In this document: positions 45,387 through 56,130 of the stretch, one piece after another
Position numbering within the stretch: the stretch's first letter is position 1
Layout: each line of letters starts with the position of its first letter
Source: Ryuthela nishihirai
Taxonomy: Eukaryota; Arthropoda; Arachnida; Araneae; Heptathelidae
DNA length: 64,000 nt
Direction of reading: 5' to 3'
Assembly (NCBI GenBank): GCA_038380435.1
Contig: JAWZYU010000009.1
Location: forward strand, 63,021,901-63,085,900
The notes under the pieces: model-generated
Told to the model about the DNA's origin: nothing
Database searches by the model: none
The model's input: the letters and a program-made list of their open reading frames with translations, nothing else
Position numbers and translations under genes: made by a program

Positions 45387-45770
45387 CTAGCACAGCACAG
45401 ATCAAAATGATCTTTTTTTTTCTGACAAAATTCCTCGGCATATGCATATTCCTCGCCATATGCTCAGTGAGAGCGATTCGTGCTGTCGTTAGATGCTTCT
45501 TATTACCAGCTTCATAAAAAAACATTTGTTTGATGACGCCGCACCGCTCTTAAAACGTTTCAGAAGTTTGCCGATCGGCTTAAGAATGTTTTGTAAGCTT
45601 TATAGAATGAGTAAGTTGAAGATTGCACATCAAGTAAAGTAATATAGGTTGACAATAAATTATAAGGTGATTACAGATATTTATTTAAAATTTAAAGTAA
45701 AAACTCGATTTTGTTCGCAGACCACAAACATTGTTTTGCGGGCCGCTAGTTGGACAACGCTGATCTATTA

Positions 45771-46872
45771 CATTAGTTTCTTTATGTTTCAAACATAATA
45801 TGCTAACCACATTGTTCTGCAAAATTTAATGTTTTTTTTTAAATGCTCCTACACTAAAACAAAGCTGATGAAAACCGTACTATAGGGTTGAGGTTTAAGA
45901 ATCTTGCTGGGCAATCCATGCGAATTATAATCTCACACTAAAGATATTGATCCACAAGGTGAGTACTCATCATTTATTCTCTGTTTCACATAAAGAATGA
46001 AGGGACAAAATCTGACGATTCTGACTCTCCATTCTTTTATGACAAACAGAGAACAAATGGAAGGTGCCCCACCCACACGAGTTCTAGCAAGAACAAAGTT
46101 CAAATGTAATACTATGCCACAGCAAATAGTTCCATGTTTTATGCAAGAAACGAACTATTTCTTAATTAATATAATATATAGTTTATGGAAGTGAGCAATT
46201 GAAAACGACGTTTTTAATTTCGGTTGTGGTGAAAAATTCAATCTTTAAAAAATTGAAAAATAAAAAACGAATACCTTTATGTTGTATAATTAGTAATAAT
46301 ATTCTATTTACATTTTCCCATTATCGGCTAGCTCAAATTAAAACTCTTAAGGAATGGAAGAATAGGCAAAACAAAAATTTCACTCTCTTTGAAAACGGGG
46401 AGTCTCATTTGAGCCAGAGGCGATATGCGTTCTTCTAGATATAAATTTTAACCATCAGATTGTATGTCTATGTGTGTATACAGAACCTATTGTGGGAGCT
46501 AAGGAGTTTTAAATTGTTCTGGTGTTTATTTATGTTAATCAAGTATTTACGCCATAATAGACACTGTAACGGACGGCGAAGTACTCTAACAGTTCGTACA
46601 GCAAGAAAAATTAAAAAATGGCATCCTCCATTAAGATAAGTATATGGGCGCTCACGACCTTTTTCTCAAAACTTTGCATAAACAACAGTATTAATGGTGT
46701 TTAAATTAATATTTAAAGCAGAACTACACTGTGAAATCTATATTTTACAATCCAGCGTTCCTAAGATAGAGTGCTTTTATTCGATTCCCGATTTGAATGC
46801 CAAAAAGTTTTTATTTAAAGTTGTTTAGAACATCCTACAGAACGTATTTTTCACCATACATGACGTAATGTC
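45771..46872. other. AT-rich spacer, nothing recognised
   Basis: Two short plus frames (45997-46194 and 46199-46438) show no motif. Confidence 0.35.
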
Positions 46873-47650
46873 GGGTTGAGTTGTTTCACCTTTCAACGGC
46901 ACCTCTTTTTGCATAGAATGAACTAAATGGCGAGGTCACAAGGCCCCAAGATCTCAGACAACGTAGTGGAAGGGGATTCACAAGACAGCTGTTATGAAGT
47001 AGATGGAAGTCTCTTGTCAAGGAGGGGCGGGGTGGCTCAGTCGGTAGCGCGCCAGGCTCGTAATCTGTAGTTCCCAGGTTCGAGTCCCAGCTGGGTCAAC
47101 GTTGAGATTTATCTCCGAAAAATTCCCCGCCCTGCCCACGGTCAGTAGGGGACACCGATGGGCTTGTAAAGGCCGCCGTCCGTCGGATGGGACGTTAAGC
47201 CGTGGCCCCGTGTGTGGGAGAGCCATACCCTGTGCACCTTAAAGAACACGCTGGATGGCCTTGACTGAAGGCTACCATCTGTCTTCCAACAGCTGTTCCA
47301 GTGGGTCCCCTCCCCCAACCTTCTCTGAGCCTTCGGGGTCCATGTGACCTGGCCATTTAGCCCATGGTGTGCAAAAAAGTGCCGCTCAGAGGTAAAACAA
47401 CCCAACCCAACTCTTGTCAAGGCCATCTTGCGTGATATTTAATATTCACGGGGTATTACCTCCCTGCACAATGCGCCACAGCTTAACGTCACCTTTGACA
47501 GAAGACAGCCTTTCTGAGCTTAACGGTGTCCCCTTTTAACTGAATGGAGATATGACAAACTGAAGGGAGACATCTCTGACACTGTTGGGACGCGAACCTG
47601 AGAATAGCAAACAACTGAGGTGCTAATGACTGAGTTAACCCATGCCCCCA
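46873..47650 (-). mobile_element. Old SINE-1 copy split by a younger one
   Basis: 46873-47022 is the minus-strand tail (GGGTTGAGTTGTTTCACC, GAACTAAATGGCGAGG). 47423-47650 continues it (CTTAACGTCACC, AGGTTCGCGTCCC read inverted) up to the tRNA-like head at 47650. Joining across 47023-47422 restores the normal SINE-1 order. It is strongly diverged from the consensus, so it is much older than its insert. Confidence 0.8.
47023..47410 (+). mobile_element. Best-preserved SINE-1 copy
   Basis: CTCTTGTCAAGG at 47011-47022 and 47411-47422 is an exact 12-bp target duplication. The head has a good Pol III A box (GGTGGCTCAGTCGGTAG) and a perfect B box (GGTTCGAGTCC). The body is near consensus (GGGGACACCGATGGGC, CGTCGGATGGGACGTTAAG, CAGCTGTTCCAGTGGG) and it ends CAGAGGTAAAACAACCC. 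About 388 bp. No poly-A, so the tail may be read by a LINE through another 3' feature. It inserted into the older, oppositely oriented SINE-1. Confidence 0.95.
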
Positions 47651-47799
47651 TGTCGTTCATTTGATTAGATTACATTAATTCGTAAGGTATTGTTTAAGTT
47701 TTGTATTTGGTCCTTGACTTTTGAGCATCAGAGTTCTAACACACAAAATCAAATACCAAAACATAAAATGCAAATGTCGTCCCTACAAAAATAGCTCTA

Positions 47800-48770
47800 A
47801 CCTGGTGAGAAATGGACGCTACAAGATTTCTAAAGGTGTCTTGTGGCATCTGGTGCCAACACGCTACCAGCAGATACTTTAACTCTTGAAAGTTTCGTGG
47901 TTGAGCCTCCGTTACCAGCAGATCCTTTAACTCTTGGAAGTTTCGTGGTTGAGCCGCCGCAGATCGGATATGCTGTTCCAACACAAACCACAGATGCTCG
48001 ATTGGATTGATGTCTGGGGAATTTGAAGGTCAGGAAATATCTGAAAGTCTTCCTGATATTCTGCGAACCATTCTCGAGAAATCTGGGGAATGTGGCATGG
48101 CGCATTATCCTGCTGAAAGAAGGCACTACTAGAGGGTAATACCATTGCCATGGAAGGATGTACCTGGCCTGCAATGATGTTTAGGTAGGTGGTAGACATC
48201 ATAGTTTCCTGCATATGAATTCCCAAGGTTTCCCAGCAGAACTTTGCCCAAAGAATCACGCTTCCTCTCCCGGCTTGTTTCATCCCACGATGTATCCTGG
48301 TGCCAACACTTCTCCAGGTAAACGATGCACACGTATCCAGCCATCCGCATGGTGTAACAGGAAACGAGAATCATCGGACCAGACGATCTTCTTTCAATCA
48401 TTCAAGGTTCAGTTTTGATGCTCGTGTGCCCACTGTAGGCGCTTTCGACGTGAACCGAGGTTAGCATGGGTACTCGGAGTGTCCTGTCGCTATGCAGCCC
48501 CATTTTCAGCAGGGTTTGATGTAGTGTATCTTGTGACATATTACCCACATCACCAGCATTCATATTACGGGCGAGTTGCGCCACAGTGTCCTTTTGTTGG
48601 TTCGTACCATAAGAAATAGCCTTCACTTACCTCTAGAATCGATTAGCCGTGGTCGGCCTTTTAAATGTACTAACCATGGCTGACCATGAGCACCCCACAA
48701 GCCTTGCCATCTTCGAAATACTCTGACCCAGTCGTTCGGCCATTACAATTTAGCCTTTGTCAAATTCACT
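47800..48770 (-). pseudogene. Tc1-family transposase, broken
   Basis: Pieces on the minus strand: SEFDKG near 48765, MARLVGCSWS near 48700, MSQDTLHQTLLKMGLHS (48540), RTLRVPMLTSVH, then DSRFLL-type D region near 48370, MKQAGRGSVILWAKFCWETLG (48283, as MKQAGRGSVILW then AKFCWETLG), QQDNAPCH (about 48110) and IEHLW near 47995. The three catalytic acids of the DDE fold are at the DESRF, QDNAPCH and IEHL motifs. Several frames are used, so it is not functional. A 48-bp in-frame tandem duplication lies near its end. Confidence 0.8.
47865..47960 (-). repeat. 48-bp in-frame tandem duplication in the transposase
   Basis: TACCAGCAGATACTTT begins one unit at 47865 and TACCAGCAGATCCTTT the next at 47913. 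Because 48 is 16 codons, the transposase motif PRNFQELKDLLVT occurs twice without a frame change. The sister element at 52283 has one copy. Confidence 0.85.
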
Positions 48771-48941
48771 TAGGTCTGCTGCCTTTCTCATCTGAAGAAC
48801 AAGAATAAAACTGATTAACAGAGCTCAGTATCAGGTGTTATTTATACAGTTTCATGTCCTTCACACGTACCGTACTTTACCTGCAGTTGCTTCGATTTGC
48901 ATAAAGATACGCTGTTCATAATATTTTGGCTCTTTGGTGTA

Positions 48942-49524
48942 TACTTAGTATAAGTTTAACCTTCGCATCCTCATAGATTAATTAATAAACGTTGCGTGCG
49001 ATTAACTATATAACATCTAAATCATCAGCAACAATTGGAAACGTTGCCTCTCCTGAAGTATAGATGGCGCAAGATCTGCCACATCTCAGTGAAAGATTTA
49101 TAGGTCTTATTCTGGAACATTTTTACCGTCTGATGCGTGGTTTAACAGGTAGAACACTCTGGCATGCATGTGGAGAATTACATTCAATTGTGATCGCGTC
49201 AGCGACAATTTTTTTCAGATGTTTTTAATAATTGTTGTAGTCTATTTCTGCAGGTAATCTGTGTATTTGCTATGGAAGTTTAATTTTCGTTTAAAATTTA
49301 CCTCAGAGATTTCATTCATCAATCTGAAGAATATCTAAAGAATTGTATAATCTAGGAGATATATAAAAAAAGTTTTTGTGTGCCATTGGCACCTTAAATA
49401 TTACCCTATCACACCTTAAATTTTACTTATCATTTTCTTTTGTATTCCCATGTTGACTTTTAAACAAAAGAGCAACATTCTACACAAGTATAACTGTCTG
49501 ATATTCATGATATCATTAATATTC
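48942..49524. other. AT-rich spacer, nothing recognised
   Basis: No coding frame with motifs; no repeat match seen. Confidence 0.4.
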
Positions 49525-50105
49525 TAGTTTCCCTAAATTAAGGAAAATCTCTATGTTAAGTCAAAGGGAAGCTAACGTCCAAGCTCTTAAACTTCCAAAA
49601 TAAGCTTTTTTTTGTTTTGATAAATGTGATTGCAGATAACGATCTCTATCAAATAAATCAACATTTCGATTTTCAACAATATTCGTTCAGTAATTAATGA
49701 GTTATGGTAGTTTTAATATTTAGCGATAATAATGCCAGCCACAAAAACTGACTTCAGAAGTTAATTAAAACTTAGTGATAAGCATTGGATCAAAGTGTTT
49801 AATAAAATATGTTTGGATTTTAGAACTTTGTGTAAAGAATTCTTTCACTATTCTTCAGTTTTGTATAAGTTTCTTAAGACTGGCATTGCTGTTGTTAAAT
49901 ATTCAAACTTCCATAACTCATTAAATACTGAACGAATATTGTTGAAAATCGATATATTGATCTATTTTTGATTGAGATATTTATCTCCAATCCCATTTTT
50001 CAAAACAAAAAAAAAAACTTATTTTAGAAGTTATAGAGCTTTGACGTTATCTTCCCATTGATTTAACATAGGGATTTTCCTTAATTCACGGAAACAAGTG
50101 TATAT
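49525..50105. repeat. Long imperfect inverted repeat (about 580 bp)
   Basis: Left arm 49525-49730 (TTAAGGAAAATCTCTATG, ATTTTCAACAATATTCG, AATGAGTTATGG) pairs with right arm 49890-50105 (CCATAACTCATT, CGAATATTGTTGAAAAT, CATAGGGATTTTCCTTAA). Pairing continues inwards (AATGCCAGCC with CTGGCATTG), leaving a small unpaired middle. The arms differ at perhaps 15-20% of positions by eye. It could be a foldback element or the template for a hairpin RNA. No coding frame. Confidence 0.75.
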
Positions 50106-50465
50106 TTGGACATTGGACTTGATTTAGTCTTCTTATATTGTTTAGTTGTTTTGTATTTCGATGTCATTTTTCTTAACATCAATTTCCCCCCCCCCCCCCC
50201 CCACATCACAGTAATCTGCTGTTCAGACTTTGTTGTTTACATCATTTGGTGTGTCCCTGAAAAGAGTTTTTAAAAACAGGAAAGACTTTTACGATTTGTT
50301 TTTGTTTTGAAGCATTTTATTCTGAAACTGGGGATAACACAACTTATACCCATACATTTAGTATCCTCGAGCATATATATGTTTGAGAATTCTTCAGAGC
50401 ATGCGACAAACACAAAAACAGATGCCACTTCTGGGTTGTTCCTAGGCGAGTGCGTCACATCGCCT
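50106..50465. other. Spacer with a C-run
   Basis: A run of 17-18 C lies near 50186-50203. Short opposing frames at 50270-50500 show no motif. Confidence 0.4.
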
Positions 50466-50469
50466 AAAA

Positions 50470-50575
50470 ATTCGGTTGGAGTGTGTTTTTTAAAAGGTTG
50501 AAGTGTGTTTTTTAAAGGTTAGAGTGTTTTTTTAAAGGTTGAAGTGTGTGTTTTTAAAAAGTTGGAGTGTGGTTT
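50470..50575 (+). repeat. Minisatellite, about 25-bp unit
   Basis: Units of the form GGTTGAAGTGTGTTTTTTAAA recur four to five times with small length differences (GGTTGGAGTGTG, GGTTGAAGTGTG, GGTTAGAGTG, GGTTGAAGTGTGTG, AGTTGGAGTGTG). Confidence 0.8.
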
Positions 50576-50833
50576 TATTATCAAGCATACGGCTGAAACG
50601 CAGAAAATAGAGTTAGAACTGACAGTATTAGGTTATGTGTTCTTCAACATTTTAAATGTATGTAAGTTGTTTTCAAACTTGTGCATGTTATTCGGGCCCT
50701 GCAGAAAGGCGAAAAGGAGAAAGCGCGTACATGAAGCACAACATCTTGAATGTTTATAAATGAAGAAGACAAAATCGAGTACTTACCACAAATTGATTTG
50801 TTGCTTGCATGAAAAATATTAGCATTAAATATT

Positions 50834-51682
50834 CAGTAAACCCTCGCAAATCCGAACTATATAGGAAGAAAATTCGGATTTACGAGGAGATGAGCTCACA
50901 GCTTTAAAACATAGCAAAAACTAATAGTCTCATGTTAATATATAACATTTACCAATGAAAATAGTAATTTAATCGTAAAATATAATACCAGTTAATCTAG
51001 CTTTAAAGAAATCTTGGGGTAGGGGTGACACAAATTGTATAGAAGATGAAGTGTAGGGTTTGTTTAAATCGCTGAAAACGTAGATCGTGGATTTTGAATG
51101 AGAGCGAGTCTTGAAATAAAGCTTCAATCTTTATTCAATTCAGTTCGAGCGTCGGTTGCCGCTTAGTACAGAGAGTGTCTAATTTATCCGCATATTATCC
51201 GGGGTGGGGTCGCCCGGATAACGCCCGGATAATCCGCATGTTATTCGAGGTTGGCTCAGTCGGTGCGCGCCATGCTAGTAATCTTCAATTCCTAGATTCG
51301 AGTCCCACAAATCAGCTTTGAGATTTATCTTCGCAAAACTCCCTGTCCTTGGTCAATAGGGGACAGTAGAACCTCGGTCAGTAGGGCTTGGAAAGGCCGT
51401 CGTCCGTCGTAAAGTCGTGGTCCTGTGTGTAAGAGAGATAACTTGTGCACGTTAAGAATGGTATTGGAGGCGGGGTTTCCGCGTAAAAACAAAACGTGTG
51501 ATGCCGTGTGCAAAACGCGGGAAAATTTGAAAAAAAAAAACTGCAATTATAAAACGTACCTCGTTTTTAGAGACGTTTATATGGGAAAAAAGTGCGTCTT
51601 AGAATCGAAGAAATGCGGTAGGTGTCATGGCATTTTGGTCAATCTAGGAATTTCCGATGTCCGGATTTGCGAGGGTTTACCG
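50834..51682. mobile_element. Non-autonomous pogo/Tigger-like element
   Basis: The left end CAGTAAACCCTCGCAAATC (50834) and the inverted right end CGGTAAACCCTCGCAAATC (from 51682) match almost fully. Such ends with CCTCGCAAATCCG are usual for pogo/Tigger elements. The left terminus is itself repeated inverted within 55 bp (TCGGATTTACGAGG at 50875), giving a terminal hairpin. No transposase is seen. A SINE-1 fragment lies inside. The flanking TA expected for this group is not evident. Confidence 0.6.
51246..51460 (+). mobile_element. SINE-1 5' part
   Basis: Head TTGGCTCAGTCGGTGCGC, B-box-like TAGATTCGAGTCCC, then AGATTTATCTTCGC and GGGCTTGGAAAGGCCG, ending near CTTGTGCACGTTAAG. The 3' half is missing. 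A piece around GGTCAGTAGGG is duplicated. Confidence 0.75.
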
Positions 51683-52280
51683 CATTAAGAAAAATGGACC
51701 ACTTATGCTACGAAAACATAAGTAGTGGCAGCAAAATCTGTACAGTAAATTCCAGATTATTCGATTTAATAGGGACTGACGAACATACCGATAACCTAAA
51801 ATAAACGATTAATCGAAACAATATAATTTTAATGAATTCTCTATCATTTCTATCCGTTATATTTTTTAATCTTTTACAATAAAATGCATTATAGGGGATG
51901 CATAAGTTAGATTCAAATTAACTAATTGCATCTTTCTGAAATGTTTGCAACGTTTTGTTGCTGGTTACTAAATGTAATCACCACAACATACTTATTGCTA
52001 CATTTCCACAAATAAAATATTTTTGTTCTAATACACAAATATTAAATTCTAACAAGGTTTGAACGGAAAGTTATTTCGTTCCTTGAAAGCACCGAAAATG
52101 ACGAATTAATCCCATCCTCCCTGTGGTAACAGAAATAATTGCCAAGGGCTAATAAATATCCTGATCAAAAGAGAATTATATTTTAAGAAAAACAAAAAAC
52201 CACAATTCCATAATTCCCATAACGGAAATAAAAACATAATACAATAATTCCCAAAACCCAAATTATTTCATCATCTAATA
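51683..52280. other. AT-rich spacer, nothing recognised
   Basis: No coding frame with motifs. Confidence 0.4.
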
Positions 52281-52282
52281 TA

Positions 52283-53488
52283 TACTTAAGAGCCAAAATA
52301 TTATGACCATCGCGTCTTTATGTAAATCAAGGCAACTGCAGGTAAACGACGGCGCTTGTGAATTTCATGAAACGGTATAAATAATACCTGATACTGAGCT
52401 CTGTTTATCTGTGCTATTCTTGTTCTTCAGATGGGAAAGGCAGGAGATCTAAGTGAGTTTGACAAAGGTCAAATTGTAATGGCCAGATGACTGGGTCAGA
52501 GCATTTTTGAGATGGCAAGGCTTGTAAGGTGCTCATGGTCTGCCGTGGTTAATAGTTTCAAAAAGCGGTCCGAGGAGGAAAAAACCACGAACCGCCGGCA
52601 AGGTATGGGCCGACCACTGCTAATAGATTCTAGAGGTTTTTCTTATGGTACGAGACAACAGAAGGGATACTGTGACGCAATTCACCGTAATTTGAATGCT
52701 GGTGTTGGGAGTAATATGTCACAAGACACAGTACATCGAACCCTACTGAAAATGGGACTGCATAGCCACAGGATGCTCCGAGTGCCCATGCTAACGTCGG
52801 TTCATGTCGAAAGCGCCCACAATGGGCACGCGAGTATCAAAACTGAACCTTGAATGATTGGAAGAAGGTCATCTGGTGTGATGAATCTCGTTTCCTGTTG
52901 CACCATGTGGATGGCCGGGTACGTGTGTGTCGTTTAGCTGGGGAAGTGTTGGCACTAGGAAGACCTGTGGACAAAAACAAGCCGGTGGAGGAAGTGTAAT
53001 GCTTTGGGCAGTGTTCCACTGGGAAACCCTGGATCCAATCATTCATGTGCAAGAAACTATGCGTCTACCACCTACCTAAACATCATTGCAGACCAGGTAC
53101 ATCCTTTCATGGCAACGGTATATCCCTCTAGGAGTGCCTTCTTTCAGCAGGATAATGCTCCATGCAACATTGCCGGATTGTTCGAGAATGGTTCGCGGAA
53201 AATGAAGAAGACTTCTAGATTTCTTCCCTGGCCACCAAATTCCCGAGACATAAATCCAATCGAGCATCTGTGTTTTGTGTTGGAACAGCATATCCGATCT
53301 GTGGCGACTCAACCACGTAATCTGCAAGAGTTAAAGGATCTGCTGGTAACGTGTTGGTACCAGATGCTACAAGATACCTTTAGAAGTCTTGTAGCGTGCA
53401 TACCTCGCCGGGTAAAAGGCATTTTGTCGTCACGTGGAGGACTAACATCATACTAGGCAGGTGGTCATAATGTTTTGGCTCGTCAGTG
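52283..53488 (+). mobile_element. Tc1-family element, 1206 bp, inactive
   Basis: TA at 52281-52282 and 53489-53490. Ends TACTTAAGAGCCAAAAT and, inverted, CACTGACGAGCCAAAAC followed by ATTATGACCA on both sides. The length and terminal structure are as expected for a complete Tc1-type element. Confidence 0.88.
52431..53456 (+). pseudogene. Tc1-family transposase, broken
   Basis: The product would bind the element ends through two helix-turn-helix units and cut with a DD34E centre. Reading begins with MGKAGDLSEFDKGQIVMAR at 52431. A TGA stop follows at once where an Arg codon would be expected. Then MSQDTVHRTLLKMGLHSH (about 52715), a frame change near 52850, WCDESRFLLHHVDGRVRV (about 52890, first Asp), a second change near 53000, FFQQDNAPCN (about 53140, second Asp; His expected after Cys is Asn), and NPIEHL (about 53255, Glu). 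The last 150 codons form one frame (53004-53456) ending TSY. Confidence 0.85.
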
Positions 53489-53519
53489 TATATATATAGA
53501 CTTGAGTGGTTGATGACTT

Positions 53520-53910
53520 ACAGTTTGAGTGGTTTGCGACTGACAGATGACAGGGGATCACGCTATTTCTAATTATGATGCAGAAACGGTAGAACTATGA
53601 AAATTTGCACAAGGGTAACTGGGTAATATCTTAAGAAGAGTCCGAAATTTCACCTGCTACGGTCAAATTGAGGTCACGTAGAAGTCAAATCTTCACGTAC
53701 GACTGCTAGAAACGTGAAAATTGACCTCTGTCAGGCGTTTCACGCCGTAGATCTCGGAAACGTTATCAAATTTTGGAATCGGAGGGTCATTCGATGTAAA
53801 AGGTCAAATTTAGATCTGCTAATGCTAGATATATAAGAAATTGTTGAACACGGGCAATTTCAGGTAGAAGAACTCAGAAATACGAGGAATTTTCCGATCC
53901 TGTGTTGCAT
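53520..53910 (+). repeat. R5 dispersed repeat, copy 2
   Basis: GACAGGGGATCACGCTA, TATGATGCAGAAACGG and AAAATTTGCAC match the reverse complement of 11999-12475. It starts about 30 bp after the Tc1 element. It contains AGGTCA-like hexamers (TTGAGGTCACG near 53668), as the other copy does. Confidence 0.6.
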
Positions 53911-54530
53911 TCAAGGCCAAACAATGATCATGGTGAAGGTCTTGAAATCAAGAGGTAAAGACTGATATCTAGTTAGAAAATATAAACAAAATTATTCGGG
54001 ACAGTTTTACAGGTAGTGGCACAAACTTTGATAAATTTACGTACTAAACGTTAAATTTTCGATATAAAATATAAAATGATTGCAATAAAACTGAATTTTT
54101 TTTTCCAAGCTTGATTTAGTTTTCCTTTTCTATGAGAAACAATATGTATCCAACATTTGCTGCTGAAGGTGCGCTATATGGTCTCCACATCTCGTAATTG
54201 TTACCTCTGGATTTTCTAAGGATGTTTCGATGAGTCAGTCTCCTTCTGATAGAGATGTCACGCCTTACCCTAATACAATAAAGAGCAGAAATCAAGTAAC
54301 AAATTGAGGAAACTGATGTTATAGAATAGTCATAAGGGTTCGGATTCAGGGGTCACATATCGGATAGAAAGAAGATGCTTTCTTTCTGCTCCAAGGAATC
54401 CAACAATGAGTGATCAATGTGAGTATGAGATCATTAGCATTCATGAAGAGAAAGTCAAGACTAACCGCATTGGCAAACAAAGATGTACAGTAAAGAAAGG
54501 AACCGATCTAAATGCGAAATATTGATTGAA
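53911..54530. other. Spacer, nothing recognised
   Basis: No gene or repeat relation seen. Confidence 0.35.
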
Positions 54531-55055
54531 GTTCTCATGAAATAATAAGTTGAAAAAAATTGGTTTCGCCGTGAGTGGGATTCGAACCCACATCTCCTAG
54601 AATCGTTTTCAGAAGACGTGAGTTCGAATCCCACTCATGGCAAAAATAATTTTTTCAGCTTATTATTTCGTGAATCCCATGTTTACAGGCACATCCTGTG
54701 ATTCTTTACTACTGAATTATTGATTTAACGCCATGAGCGTGAGTGACAATATTAAATATTTAATTCACGCTCATGGCTTTCACTATGTTCTCTATGTGAA
54801 CATAGTTATCCATTTCGCGACAGACTGTGCGACAGACTGTGCGAACAAATAAAATGCGGAAAGGTTTATATGTCACACCAGCTGAAGATAAATGTTAGTC
54901 GATGATGGTGTAGGGTTAACTGGCATGTTTCCATGAGACTTGTTTCGAATTCCACTCACGGCAAAACCATTTTTTTTTCAGCTTATTATTTCATGAGTTC
55001 CATGTCTACAGGATTATATCCTGTGATTCGTTACTACTGAATGATTGAAGTTCGT
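54531..55055. repeat. Inverted and direct copies of a tRNA-like short repeat
   Basis: A unit with TTCGAATCCCACTC, GGCAAAA, TTTTCAGCTTATTATTTC and CTGTGATTC occurs in plus orientation at about 54620-54725 and 54943-55050. Its first part occurs inverted at 54531-54597 (GAAATAATAAGTTGAAA, GAGTGGGATTCGAACCCAC). GGTTCGAATCCCAC resembles a tRNA B-box/T-loop, so a third tRNA-derived SINE family is possible. Between them lie a hairpin (GCCATGAGCGTGAGT against AATTCACGCTCATGGC, 54731-54778) and a 12-bp tandem repeat GCGACAGACTGT. Confidence 0.6.
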
Positions 55056-55635
55056 TTGATCAAAACGCGATCCGATTCAAATTCCTCCACATATTATATC
55101 AGAACGTTTTAGAATAGACCCAAGTAGTCTGGGTATAAGCCAAGATGTGATTCATCACAGAAGAGTAAGTTATGAAACGATCGATGATGGATGAATTGGT
55201 GATTGTTCCGTTTCATATTTCCCTATTCAATACACGAGGAAACTACGATTTCTTCGTGTTAGAATAACACCACTGAATGGCTGTCTGAAACGAACTTCCT
55301 GAAAACCATTTGTAATGGTTTTTCATTGTAAGGCTAAAAACGCATTGCACTTTTTTTGTTGCTGTTGTTGTTGCTTATTTGTTTGTTTCTCTGAGTGATT
55401 GAGTCTATCTTTCGAAACTACATTACTGACCTGTATATTTTTTTTAAATATTTTCTCGACTCTGTTGTCTTTCAGCAATTGTATCAATTAATATAAGACG
55501 TTTTTGGCTTCACGGCACGAGCAATGTCCTCTTGCTATCCAAAGCTCCTCTAAGATGGCCATGTGCCCCTATTATACAGATATTTCTGGTTTTCTAAAAT
55601 ATATGACTAAATGGTAGCTTTATCCTCAAAATTGC
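55056..55635. other. AT-rich spacer, nothing recognised
   Basis: No gene or repeat relation seen. GTTGCTGTTGTTGTTGC is a short simple repeat near 55357. Confidence 0.4.
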
Positions 55636-55637
55636 AT

Positions 55638-56130
55638 TCGTCGGGTGAAATGTTAAGCCGTTTCTCGTTGTGCAGGAGAGTCATAACCTGTGCTCGTTAA
55701 AGAACACTCTGAGTTCCCCTGACTTGAGATTACTATCTCTCTCCTAAAACAGCTATTTAGTGGATCCCATATTCCATATTCATATCCGCAAAACTCCCCG
55801 CCCTCCTCACGGTCAGTAGGGGACACCGATTGACTTGGAATGACTAACATCCGTCGGATTGGACGTTAAGCCGTGGGTCCGTGTGCGGGAGAATCATACC
55901 CTGTGCACGTTAAAGAACACGCTGGGTGGCCTTGAAGAGAGGCTACCATCTGTCTCCTAACAGATGTGCAGTGGGTTCCCTCCCCCAAACCTATCTTGGG
56001 GACCTGAGACTACGGGGTCCTTGTAACCTGGGCGTTTATCCTTATTGCTCAGAAGTAAAACAACTCAATAACATAACCCTTTCGCAGCCTTCTCTGACCC
56101 GTGTGTCTTTGTAACCTGGCCCTTTAAGCA
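55638..56130 (+). mobile_element. Overlapping SINE-1 fragments
   Basis: 55638-55768 is a mid-to-3' fragment (GAAATGTTAAGCCG, CTCGTTAAAGAACAC). 55785-56075 runs from CGCAAAACTCCCCGCCC to the tail GCTCAGAAGTAAAACAAC, close to consensus but without a head. 56080-56130 is a further tail piece (CTTCTCTGACCCG, CCTGGCCCTTTAAG). The middle fragment may have inserted into an older copy. Confidence 0.65.

Larger units (their letters stand above)
42768..45762 (-). mobile_element. hAT DNA transposon, inactive
   Basis: ATCTATTA at 42760-42767 and 45763-45770 is an exact 8-bp target duplication, the hAT signature. The ends TAGTGCTGTCCAA and, inverted, CAGCGTTGTCCAA match, with GCGGGCC just inside both. 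A broken hAT transposase of the ZBED5/GTF2IRD2-like type is read on the minus strand, and a solo LTR sits in the 5' half. Without the LTR the element is about 2.05 kb. Confidence 0.88.
47739..48939 (-). mobile_element. Tc1-family element, inactive
   Basis: The right end reads, inverted, CACCAAAGAGCCAAAAT, next to TA at 48940-48941. The left end is degenerate (about 47739, ACACACAAAATCAAATACC). The length of about 1.2 kb is usual for Tc1. It is homologous throughout to the element at 52283. Confidence 0.75.

Noticed and set aside
44824..45525. Frames on both strands within the hAT element
   Set aside because: They fall mainly in the LTR-A solo LTR, whose second copy at 62174 does not preserve the frames.
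47031..47095. tRNA gene
   Set aside because: The A and B boxes are good, but the sequence does not close an acceptor stem and is fused to the SINE-1 body with a target duplication outside it.
47017..47426. Minus-strand frames of 69 and 94 codons
   Set aside because: They are antisense translations of a SINE-1. Similar frames recur at other SINE-1 copies and do not indicate a gene.
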